Shown in pieces: positions 1 to 5,191 of a stretch of DNA of 5,191 nt. A program made the position numbers and the translations under genes. The stretch covers positions 1 to 5,191 of the forward strand of contig JAADYY010000183.1 in the NCBI GenBank assembly GCA_010092805.1, in the 5' to 3' direction. The notes under the pieces were generated by a model. The model did not search any database. It saw nothing but the letters and a program-made list of their open reading frames with translations, and was not told where the DNA came from. The stretch's first letter is position 1. Each line of letters opens with the position of its first letter. This stretch comes from Chloroflexota bacterium. Lineage in GTDB: Bacteria > Chloroflexota > Anaerolineae > Aggregatilineales > Phototrophicaceae.

Positions 1-1608
1 ATCTGGGAACATGATCACACCGTGTGGAAGCCGGAACCCGTCGAAATCACCAATCGCCTGGGCTGGCTGACGAGCGCCGAAGTCATGCAGGACAACATGA
101 ACCGCCTGCAGGCCCTGGTCGACAGCGTGCAGAAGGCAGGCTATACGCACGCGCTGCTGCTGGGTATGGGTGGGTCGAGCCTGGCACCCGAAGTCTTCCG
201 CACAACCTATGGAGTGAAGGACGGCTATCTCGATCTCGCCGTGCTCGACAGCACCGATCCAGGCGCGGTGTTGGCGTATGCCGCGCAGCTCGACCCGGCC
301 AAGACTCTCTACATCGTCTCGACCAAGTCGGGCGGCACAGTGGAAACGCTGTCGTTCTTCAAGTCGTTCTACAACCAAACGCTGGCCGCCGTCGGCGCGG
401 ACAAAGCCGGCGAACACTTCATCGCCATCACCGACCCCGGCAGCAGCCTCGAGCAGCTCGCGGAGCAGTATCGTTTCCGCGCCACGTTCCTCAACGACCC
501 GAACATCGGCGGGCGCTATTCGGCGCTGTCCTTCTTCGGCGTTGTCCCGGCGGCGCTCCTTGGCGTTGATCTGGATACGCTGCTGGAACGCGCCACCAAA
601 ATGGCCCTCAACTGCGACAAAGCCAACTGCCCCTCCGAAGGCGACAACAACGGCGGTCGTCTGGGTGCAGCGATGGGCCAACTGGCGAAGGAAGGCCGCG
701 ACAAAGTCACGCTGATCACCTCGCCGCAGATCGAGAGCTTCGGCGATTGGGTCGAACAGCTCATCGCCGAAAGCACGGGTAAAGAGGGCAAGGGGATTCT
801 GCCCGTCGTCGGTGAGCCGGTCGGCGCACCCGATGTCTACAGCAATGATCGGCTGTTCGTTTACATGCGGGTGGCGGGCGACGGCACCCACGATGCCGCT
901 GTCGAAGCCCTCAAGGCGGCGGGCCACCCGGTCGTGACGCTGCACCTGCACGATCTGTATGATTTGGGTGGGCAGTTCTTCTTGTGGGAGATGGCGACCG
1001 CCGTCGCCGGGCACATCATCCAGATCAACCCGTTCGACCAGCCGAACGTGGAAGCGGCGAAGGTGCTCGCCCGCCAGATGACCGCCGCCTATCAGCAGGA
1101 CGGCAAACTGCCGGAACTCACCCCGCTGCTGAGCGACAACGGCCTGACCGTTTACGGCGATGTGACGGCCAACAACGCGGCAGAGGCGCTCAAGGCGTTC
1201 CTGGCGCAGGCGGCCAACGGCGCGTACGTCACGCTGCAAGCCTACATCCAACCGACCGCGGAAGCGGATGCTGCGCTGTTGGCGCTGCGCACCAAACTCC
1301 GCGACACAACCCAGCGCGCGACGACCTCGGCGTATGGGCCGCGCTTCCTGCACTCGACCGGGCAGCTCCATAAGGGCGACGCCGGGCATGGCCTGTTCAT
1401 CCAATTCACCGCCGACATGCCGCAAGACGCCCCCATCCCCGATGAAGCCGGGCAGGACGCTTCGACGATGAGCTTCGGCGTGCTGAAGATGGCGCAGGCC
1501 CTCGGCGACCGTCAGGCGCTGCTGGACGGCAGCCGCAAGGTCATCCGCTTCGATTTGGGGGGCGATGTGGCCGCGAATCTGGCGAAATTGACCGAGGCGC
1601 TGAGCTAA
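1..1608 (+). CDS. pgi: Glucose-6-phosphate isomerase, 5'-truncated (possibly the C-terminal half of a transaldolase/isomerase fusion)
   Basis: Interconverts glucose 6-phosphate and fructose 6-phosphate in the cytoplasm, linking glycolysis/gluconeogenesis to the pentose phosphate pathway. The frame is open from the first base and ends at TAA 1606-1608, giving 535 residues in the window. Counting from the first codon: sugar-phosphate-binding loop GMGGSS about 55-60; SIS-domain motif STKSGGT at 107-113; family signature 1 NIGGRYSALSFFG at 168-180; ESTGKEGKG at 257-265, whose Glu257 aligns with the catalytic Glu of classical isomerases (MESNGK motif); INPFDQPNVEAAK at 342-354; and a C-terminal HSTGQLHKG at 451-459 carrying the expected His/Lys. 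A GTG at base 22 could serve as a start, but no well-spaced Shine-Dalgarno precedes it. The seven residues before it (IWEHDHT) continue the pattern usual for this subfamily, so the gene very probably begins upstream of the window. This subtype is often fused behind transaldolase; whether it is fused here cannot be seen. Function is near certain, the 5' end is not. Confidence 0.95.
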   Translation: MWEHDHTVWKPEPVEITNRLGWLTSAEVMQDNMNRLQALVDSVQKAGYTHALLLGMGGSSLAPEVFRTTYGVKDGYLDLAVLDSTDPGAVLAYAAQLDPAKTLYIVSTKSGGTVETLSFFKSFYNQTLAAVGADKAGEHFIAITDPGSSLEQLAEQYRFRATFLNDPNIGGRYSALSFFGVVPAALLGVDLDTLLERATKMALNCDKANCPSEGDNNGGRLGAAMGQLAKEGRDKVTLITSPQIESFGDWVEQLIAESTGKEGKGILPVVGEPVGAPDVYSNDRLFVYMRVAGDGTHDAAVEALKAAGHPVVTLHLHDLYDLGGQFFLWEMATAVAGHIIQINPFDQPNVEAAKVLARQMTAAYQQDGKLPELTPLLSDNGLTVYGDVTANNAAEALKAFLAQAANGAYVTLQAYIQPTAEADAALLALRTKLRDTTQRATTSAYGPRFLHSTGQLHKGDAGHGLFIQFTADMPQDAPIPDEAGQDASTMSFGVLKMAQALGDRQALLDGSRKVIRFDLGGDVAANLAKLTEALS

Positions 1609-1613
1609 CCCCG

Positions 1614-2351
1614 ATGATCAACGCTGTTATCTTCGATTTGGATGGGACGCTGGTACAAACCGAGGCGCTCAAGGGGCTGTCCTACGCCCGCGCCATCATG
1701 GATCTATGTCCCGATTCCGTGACCGAAGCAGATGCCCTGGCCGCGTTCAAGGACGCGGTCGGGCTGTCCCGCCAAGAAGCGGCGCAAAAGCTGATCGACC
1801 GCTTCGACTTGGCTGAGCGTGCGGGCGTGTACATGGACGAACTGAACGTCGGCACACCCTGGCAAGCCTTCGTGCAGATTCGGTTGCGCCACTACGAAAA
1901 CATGATCGCCAACCCGGAGATGCTGCAAGGCGTGAGCTGCCAGTACAATCTCTCGCTGCTGGACGCGGCGCGGCGTCATCAACTCAAAACGGGGCTGGCG
2001 ACCATGTCGCACTGCCCACAGGCGCATCGTGTGCTGCAAATTCTGGGCATTGAAGATCATTTCGATTTCATCGCCACCCGCGAAGATGTCGAAAACGGCA
2101 AGCCCGACCCAGAGATCTATCTGATGGTGGCGGGGCAGCTCCACACCGCCCCTGCCGAAACACTCGTCATCGAGGATTCGACCAACGGTGTGCAAGCCGC
2201 GATCAACGCGGGGATGCCCGTTGTGGCGGTCGCCAACGACCTCACCCGCGACTCGCTGTATGCGTCGGGGCTGCTGGCAGAACGTTACATCGCCGCCCAC
2301 CGTGCTGATCTGCCGGATGTGGTGAGCCAGTACATCGACCTGCGCGGGTAG
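1614..2351 (+). CDS. HAD-superfamily hydrolase, subfamily IA (beta-phosphoglucomutase/phosphatase-like)
   Basis: A complete 245-residue cytoplasmic HAD enzyme, a normal length for the phosphoglycolate phosphatase/beta-phosphoglucomutase group. All four HAD motifs are visible. Motif I is DLDGT at 8-12, with nucleophile Asp8 and acid/base Asp10. Motif II is Thr130 in GLATMS. Motif III is Lys163 in NGKPDPEIY, and motif IV is IEDSTNG at 186-192, with Asp188 as Mg2+ ligand. Residues of about 15-100 form the helical cap that sets substrate choice. The ATG lies 5 bases after the isomerase stop and has no adequate Shine-Dalgarno (nearest GAGG is 16 bases away), so translation is probably coupled to the isomerase. 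From its neighbours I infer a sugar-phosphate substrate. It could be a mutase, a phosphatase such as a 2-deoxyglucose-6-phosphatase-type enzyme, or a metabolite-repair enzyme; the sequence does not decide between these. Family assignment is strong, specific function unknown. Confidence 0.92.
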   Translation: MINAVIFDLDGTLVQTEALKGLSYARAIMDLCPDSVTEADALAAFKDAVGLSRQEAAQKLIDRFDLAERAGVYMDELNVGTPWQAFVQIRLRHYENMIANPEMLQGVSCQYNLSLLDAARRHQLKTGLATMSHCPQAHRVLQILGIEDHFDFIATREDVENGKPDPEIYLMVAGQLHTAPAETLVIEDSTNGVQAAINAGMPVVAVANDLTRDSLYASGLLAERYIAAHRADLPDVVSQYIDLRG

Positions 2352-2386
2352 CGGCACCCGCTGACCCAACAATACCCAATCTGCCT

Positions 2387-2423
2387 GGGCGCGCAGATGC
2401 CCCCCACATCATGCTGCGCGCCC
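2387..2423 (+). repeat. 10-bp perfect GC-rich inverted repeat, possible weak terminator or RNA-processing hairpin
   Basis: GGGCGCGCAG (2387-2396) pairs perfectly with CTGCGCGCCC (2414-2423) across a 17-base loop that contains a run of six C. No T-tract follows on either strand, so it does not look like a standard intrinsic terminator. Its place 36 bases after the HAD stop suggests partial termination, 3'-end protection of the upstream message, or no function. Confidence 0.45.
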
Positions 2424-2483
2424 GCAGCCATGCTGTTATCACAGCGTTACCTGTTAACCATCTGGCACTTCACACTGACCTCG

Positions 2484-2489
2484 AAAGGA
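2484..2489 (+). promoter_or_regulatory. Shine-Dalgarno site for gnd
   Basis: AAAGGA lies 7 bases before the ATG at 2497, a near-ideal distance. It fixes this start and contrasts with the HAD gene, which has no such site. Confidence 0.8.
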
Positions 2490-2496
2490 CCCCAAG

Positions 2497-3417
2497 ATGC
2501 AGTTAGGCATGATCGGACTGGGCAAAATGGGCGCGAACATGACCAAGCGCCTCCTCGACGGTGGTCATCAGTTGGTGGTCACTGATTTGAACGCGGATGC
2601 CATCGCTGCGGCGGAAGCGGAAGGCGCGACCGGCGCGCAGAGCATGGCAGCGCTGGTCGCCAAGCTAGATGCGCCGCGCGCCGTGTGGGTGATGGTGCCC
2701 GCTGGCGACCCCACCGAAAACACCATCAAGAATTTGATGGCGGTGCTTGAACCCGGCGATACGATCATCGACGGCGGCAACAGCTACTACGTCGATAGTG
2801 TGCGCCGCGCCGAGATGCTCAAAGAACACGGCCTGCACTTCGTTGATGTGGGCACGAGCGGCGGGGTTTGGGGGCTGAAAGAAGGCTACAGCATGATGAT
2901 CGGCGGCGAAACCGAACCCGTCGAACGGCTGCGCCCGATCTTCGAGACGTTGGCCCCCGGCGCGGATCTGGGTTGGGGGCACGTTGGCCCCAGCGGTTCC
3001 GGCCACTACACCAAAATGATCCACAACGGCATCGAATACGGCATGATGCAGGCTTACGCGGAAGGCTTCGAGCTGCTGCAGAAGAAGGAGCCGTTCGGCC
3101 TCGACCTGCACCAGATCGCGGAGATTTGGCGGCATGGCAGTGTGGTGCGGTCGTGGCTGCTGGATTTGACGGCGCGCGCGTTGGAGGAAAACCCGTCCCT
3201 GGAAGGCATCGCCGCCTACGTTGAAGATTCGGGCGAAGGACGCTGGACAGTGCTGGAAGCGATCAACCTGCACTGCTCAGTGCCGGTGATCACGCTGGCA
3301 TTGCAACGTCGGTTCCGTTCACGTGCGGCGGCCCCGTTCAGCGATAAGCTGCTGGCGGCCATGCGCAATCAGTTCGGTGGGCACGCCATCCGGGCGGAAG
3401 ACGAACCCAGCACCTGA
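2497..3417 (+). CDS. gnd: 6-phosphogluconate dehydrogenase (decarboxylating), short YqeC-like, probably NAD-dependent
   Basis: Oxidatively decarboxylates 6-phosphogluconate to ribulose 5-phosphate, the last oxidative step of the pentose phosphate pathway, in the cytoplasm. The 306-residue protein is complete. It has the Rossmann nucleotide loop GLGKMG at 7-12, IDGGNS at 91-96, and the substrate motif GTSGGVWG at 119-126. Its catalytic segment HYTKMIHNGIEYG at 170-182 contains Lys173, Asn177 and Glu180, equivalent to the catalytic Lys, Asn and Glu of the long enzymes. SGEGRWT at 245-251 is also typical. At about 300 residues it belongs to the short form, which lacks the duplicated C-terminal helical region of the ~470-residue enzymes. 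The second beta strand ends in an acidic residue (VVTDLN, Asp30), which usually disfavours NADP and so suggests NAD use; this is inference. No glucose-6-phosphate dehydrogenase or lactonase gene is visible beside it; the block ends just downstream at a terminator. Confidence 0.95.
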   Translation: MQLGMIGLGKMGANMTKRLLDGGHQLVVTDLNADAIAAAEAEGATGAQSMAALVAKLDAPRAVWVMVPAGDPTENTIKNLMAVLEPGDTIIDGGNSYYVDSVRRAEMLKEHGLHFVDVGTSGGVWGLKEGYSMMIGGETEPVERLRPIFETLAPGADLGWGHVGPSGSGHYTKMIHNGIEYGMMQAYAEGFELLQKKEPFGLDLHQIAEIWRHGSVVRSWLLDLTARALEENPSLEGIAAYVEDSGEGRWTVLEAINLHCSVPVITLALQRRFRSRAAAPFSDKLLAAMRNQFGGHAIRAEDEPST

Positions 3418-3443
3418 GCGTCACGTCAGGTGAGCACTTGTCT

Positions 3444-3474
3444 GGGTGATCACACTGTGTGATCACCCGATTTT
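3444..3474 (+). terminator. Rho-independent terminator of the + strand metabolic block, shared with the 3' end of the convergent kinase gene
   Basis: GGGTGATCACAC (3444-3455) and GTGTGATCACCC (3457-3468) are perfect 12-base arms around a single T. In RNA this gives an 11-bp stem with a 3-base loop, followed by GATTTT. It lies 26 bases after the gnd stop. The T-tract is short (four) and present only for + strand transcripts. On the - strand the same arms encode the last codons and stop (TGA at 3450-3452) of the kinase gene, so for that gene a T-tract is missing and termination there is less certain. Confidence 0.8.
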
Positions 3475-4682
3475 GGCCGCAGCCGCGGCAGTGTCACGCT
3501 GAAGCAGCTCCCCCGTTCTTCGCGGCTTGCAGCATGAACCTCGCCGCCGTGCTGCTCCACGATCCGCTTGACGATGGACAACCCGAACCCCGTCCCTTCG
3601 GCTTGGGCGTGCGCGCCACCCCGCACCCGGTAGAACGGCTCAAAGATGCGCGGCAGATCAAAGGGGGGGATGCCAATACCGCTATCCTGCACGTGAATGA
3701 TCACACCGCCATGCCGAGTCGGCTCGGCAAACAGTGCAATCGTCCCGCCAGCGGGCGTGAACTTCAGGGCGTTCGACAGCAGATTTTGCAACACCTGATC
3801 GATGCGCCGCACGTCGAGCTGCAGTACGATGTCCTCGGGGAGCAGCGTCCATTCCAGCAAAATCCCCTCGGCTTCCGCGACGACACCATACCGCTGGCCG
3901 GCGTGGTAAAGCAGGTCGTTGATGGACACATCGCTCAGATCGAGATCGGCGTCCTGGTTGATGCGGTCAATGTCGAGCACTGTGTCGATCAACTCACGGA
4001 TGTTCTGGGCCGACTCCTGAATCGAGTCGAGATAGCCGCGCCCCCGGCCATCATTGACATCGCCGTGCATCTCAATCATCTTCAGCAGCAGATTGATCCG
4101 GCTGAGCGGGTTTTTCAAGTCGTGCGCGGCGGTGCGAATGACCTCATCCTTGATTTCGCTCTGTGTCGCGTAATGATCGCGTTCACGTTCGTAGTGCGTG
4201 CGGATTGCCTGCCGCTGCTGCTGCTGGTTGAGCTGTGTGTTGATGCGCGCGACCAATTCTTCCACATCGAACGGCTTGCTGAGGTAATCTGCCCCGCCCG
4301 CTTCGAAGGCGCGCACCTTGTCGAGCACACTCCCCTGCGCGCTCAGGAAAATCACCGGAATGTCGCGGGTGCTTTCGTCAGATTTAAGCGCATGACACAC
4401 TGCATGGCCGTCGACTCCGGGCAGATTAAGATCCAGCAGAATCAGATCTGGCTGATGAAAGGTGAACAGCGACCATAGATCTGGCGCATCGAGCGTTTCG
4501 ACCCACACCGCATACTGATAGGCGGTGAGCGTTGTATGCAACAGCGCAAGATGCGCCGCCCGGTCGCCAATGACAAGAATGTTGGGGTTGCGAACCGCTG
4601 ATTCCGGCATCGTGAAAGCAGCTTCCGCAAACGGCGACGTGCCTTGTAATCGATTACTTCGTAGATCTAAAGTTGTGAACAT
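3450..4682 (-). CDS. Soluble receiver-histidine kinase (REC-HisKA-HATPase_c)
   Basis: A two-component signalling protein whose receiver domain precedes its own kinase core, with no membrane segment or signal peptide. Numbering from the ATG at 4682 (410 residues): receiver domain about 34-150 with phospho-acceptor Asp84 in LLDLNLPG, Ser114 in IFLSAQ and Lys136 in YLSKPFD. A Gln-rich, charged, probably coiled-coil linker spans 151-180. The HisKA H-box AAHDLKNPL carries His187. The ATPase domain has its N-box at NLLSNALKFTP (Asn304), G1 box DSGIGIP at 333-339, F-box IFEPFYR, and G2 box GTGFGLS at 363-369. All kinase motifs are intact. The receiver's first acidic-pocket residue is Gly (VIGD instead of VxDD). 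Start choice: the ATG at 4682 has GGTGG 6 bases upstream and lies after a candidate promoter. ATG 4610 leaves only about nine residues before the receiver, typical for such proteins, but its GGAAG is 11 bases away. ATG 4751 overlaps the promoter. Codons farther upstream, open to 4904, are Arg-rich and look non-coding. Partner regulator and signal are unknown. Confidence 0.9.
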   Translation of the reverse strand: MFTTLDLRSNRLQGTSPFAEAAFTMPESAVRNPNILVIGDRAAHLALLHTTLTAYQYAVWVETLDAPDLWSLFTFHQPDLILLDLNLPGVDGHAVCHALKSDESTRDIPVIFLSAQGSVLDKVRAFEAGGADYLSKPFDVEELVARINTQLNQQQQRQAIRTHYERERDHYATQSEIKDEVIRTAAHDLKNPLSRINLLLKMIEMHGDVNDGRGRGYLDSIQESAQNIRELIDTVLDIDRINQDADLDLSDVSINDLLYHAGQRYGVVAEAEGILLEWTLLPEDIVLQLDVRRIDQVLQNLLSNALKFTPAGGTIALFAEPTRHGGVIIHVQDSGIGIPPFDLPRIFEPFYRVRGGAHAQAEGTGFGLSIVKRIVEQHGGEVHAASREERGSCFSVTLPRLRPKSGDHTV

Positions 4683-4746
4683 GATGAGCCACCAGCTTGA
4701 ATGGAATATCACACCGTCTGACGATGTACTTGATGAATTATCATTA

Positions 4747-4775
4747 TTCATAGCACGGCGTTGTCCCCGCAACAA
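4747..4775 (-). promoter_or_regulatory. Candidate sigma70-type promoter for the receiver-kinase gene
   Basis: Read on the - strand, TTGTTG (4770-4775) and TATGAA (4747-4752) are separated by exactly 17 bp. They match the -35 and -10 consensus at about 3 and 4 of 6 positions. Initiation near 4740 would give a leader of about 58 bases to the ATG at 4682. The surrounding 4600-4760 is visibly more AT-rich than the genes. Moderate to weak support. Confidence 0.4.
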
Positions 4776-4939
4776 TCCTTCATGCCGTCCTAACCTGCGC
4801 CCAAAGAGACGCCCTTGCACAGCCTCGCGGGGTGCGCACTGGTGAATTCGTCCTAACCCAAGCGAACATTGGCCTTGGGCCGAACGACATTGGAACACCC
4901 TCAATGCGTTTCACCCACATTTTCACCACAATTGGCCTA

Positions 4940-4945
4940 TATAAT
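4940..4945 (+). promoter_or_regulatory. Candidate -10 box (TATAAT) of a rightward promoter
   Basis: A perfect TATAAT in the AT-rich run 4938-4965. At 17 bp upstream the sequence is ACATTT, a poor -35, so it may be an activator-dependent promoter or a chance match. Transcription would start near 4952 and lead into the small ORF at 4983. Confidence 0.35.
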
Positions 4946-4982
4946 ACGAAAAGATAGCTTATACCGACAAGAAAGTCCGAGA

Positions 4983-5093
4983 ATGGACACCGTTATCCAC
5001 TCGGCGGCACCACCAGATCCCGACACAACTAAATCATCCGATCATTCGTATTGCTACGCGTGGCTGGACGGCCTCGCCGTTTCTCTTGGGTGA
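4983..5093 (+). CDS. Possible small ORF, 36 residues, unknown
   Basis: Begins at an ATG about 38 bases downstream of the TATAAT box and ends at TGA 5091-5093. The only ribosome-binding-like sequence is GAAAG about 7 bases before the ATG, which is weak. The frame is open back to 4869, but that longer version would begin before the -10 box. The peptide is hydrophilic with Pro/Asp/Ser-rich composition, has no membrane segment and matches no family I know. It overlaps the - strand frame at 5029-5190, so at most one is likely real. Confidence 0.15.
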   Translation: MDTVIHSAAPPDPDTTKSSDHSYCYAWLDGLAVSLG

Positions 5094-5190
5094 ACTCTGA
5101 CCAACGCATCACCGCTAGCATCAACCGCTCATAGGCGCACGACTTGGCCTGTGGCGGTCGCAGCGCATTTTTCCAAATCGGCGCGCTTTG
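5029..5190 (-). CDS. Possible C-terminal fragment of a - strand gene running in from beyond the window, unknown
   Basis: Reading leftward from 5190 there are 53 sense codons before TAG (5029-5031), with no start needed inside the window. The translation has a protein-like mix: a segment YERLMLAVMRWSEF that could form an amphipathic helix, then a basic tail EKRRGRPATRSN. The RRGRP stretch resembles an AT-hook-like or DNA-contacting basic motif, which would suit a DNA-binding protein or a transposase tail, but I do not recognise the family. An open frame of this length can arise by chance in GC-rich DNA. Confidence 0.3.
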   Translation of the reverse strand, partial: QSAPIWKNALRPPQAKSCAYERLMLAVMRWSEFTQEKRRGRPATRSNTNDRMI

Positions 5191-5191
5191 G

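Larger units (their letters stand above)
2352..2496 (+). other. 145-bp intergenic gap between the HAD gene and gnd
   Basis: This is the only sizeable gap in the + strand block. It contains a GC-rich inverted repeat (2387-2423), then a more AT-rich stretch at about 2430-2470, and the gnd ribosome binding site. The AT-richer part could hold a separate gnd promoter, but I find no convincing pair of -35 and -10 boxes. Whether gnd is transcribed with the upstream genes or on its own is therefore open. Confidence 0.5.
4776..5191. other. Right-end region without a confident gene
   Basis: This stretch has lower GC than the metabolic genes in places and no recognisable protein family. It includes a rightward TATAAT box (4940-4945), a short + strand ORF (4983-5093) and a - strand frame open to the window edge (5029-5190). 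No tRNA, repeat array or insertion-sequence terminal inverted repeat was found by eye. Confidence 0.5.

Noticed and set aside
22..24. GTG as the true start of the isomerase
   Set aside because: No well-spaced Shine-Dalgarno, and the preceding in-frame residues look conserved, so the gene most likely starts outside the window.
1704..2372. 222-codon - strand ORF opposite the HAD gene
   Set aside because: Lies antisense to a gene with all four HAD motifs; its translation is His/Arg/Gln-rich with no recognisable domain.
2665..3273. 202-codon - strand ORF opposite gnd
   Set aside because: Antisense shadow of a clearly coding gene, typical of GC-rich DNA; no family features.
4208..4228. Short CTG/CAG triplet run
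   Set aside because: It encodes the Gln-rich linker of the kinase and is too short to count as a meaningful microsatellite.
3459..4478. 339-codon + strand ORF opposite the kinase
   Set aside because: The - strand holds intact receiver and kinase motifs; the + reading has no domain and starts inside the terminator.
4752..4904. N-terminal extension of the kinase frame to 4904
   Set aside because: Arg/Gly/Gln-rich translation with no domain, and it would start upstream of the likely promoter.
4869..5150. Repeated TTGGCCT word (about 4870, 4932, 5144)
   Set aside because: Irregular spacing and no shared flanks; short enough to be chance.
5173..5191. CCAAA/TTTGG inverted repeat at the right edge
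   Set aside because: Arms are only 5 bp and the window stops there; no basis for calling an insertion-sequence end.

Overview
The window is GC-rich bacterial chromosome. It holds a short carbohydrate-metabolism block on the + strand, a signalling gene convergent to it on the - strand, and about 500 bp at the right end with little clear coding content. The phosphoglucose isomerase resembles the form found fused to transaldolase. Together with a short NAD-type 6-phosphogluconate dehydrogenase and a GC-rich genome, this fits Chloroflexota (Anaerolineae-like). That assignment comes from remembered family resemblance only and is moderate to low confidence.

Left part (1-3417, + strand): a 5'-truncated glucose-6-phosphate isomerase, then 5 bases later a HAD-superfamily phosphatase or phosphoglucomutase-like protein, then after a 145 bp gap a complete ~300-residue 6-phosphogluconate dehydrogenase with a good Shine-Dalgarno. 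The isomerase and dehydrogenase act at the glucose-6-phosphate/fructose-6-phosphate node and in the oxidative pentose phosphate pathway. The HAD protein probably acts on a related sugar phosphate, but its substrate cannot be read from the sequence. A 10-bp GC-rich inverted repeat lies in the gap before the dehydrogenase.

Middle (3444-4682): a strong hairpin followed by TTTT ends the + strand block. The same hairpin encodes the last codons and stop of a - strand gene for a soluble receiver-histidine kinase (REC, coiled-coil linker, HisKA, HATPase_c). Its start is uncertain (4682 preferred; 4610 or 4751 possible), and a sigma70-like promoter at 4747-4775 supports a start downstream of 4740.

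Right end (4776-5191): no confident gene. It contains a perfect TATAAT box facing right, a possible 36-residue ORF after it, and on the opposite strand a 53-codon frame open to the window edge that could be the C-terminus of another gene. These two overlap and probably only one, or neither, is real. I see no rRNA, tRNA, CRISPR array or recognisable mobile element. Nothing in the window is clearly a new kind of system; the points worth a second look are mainly architectural.
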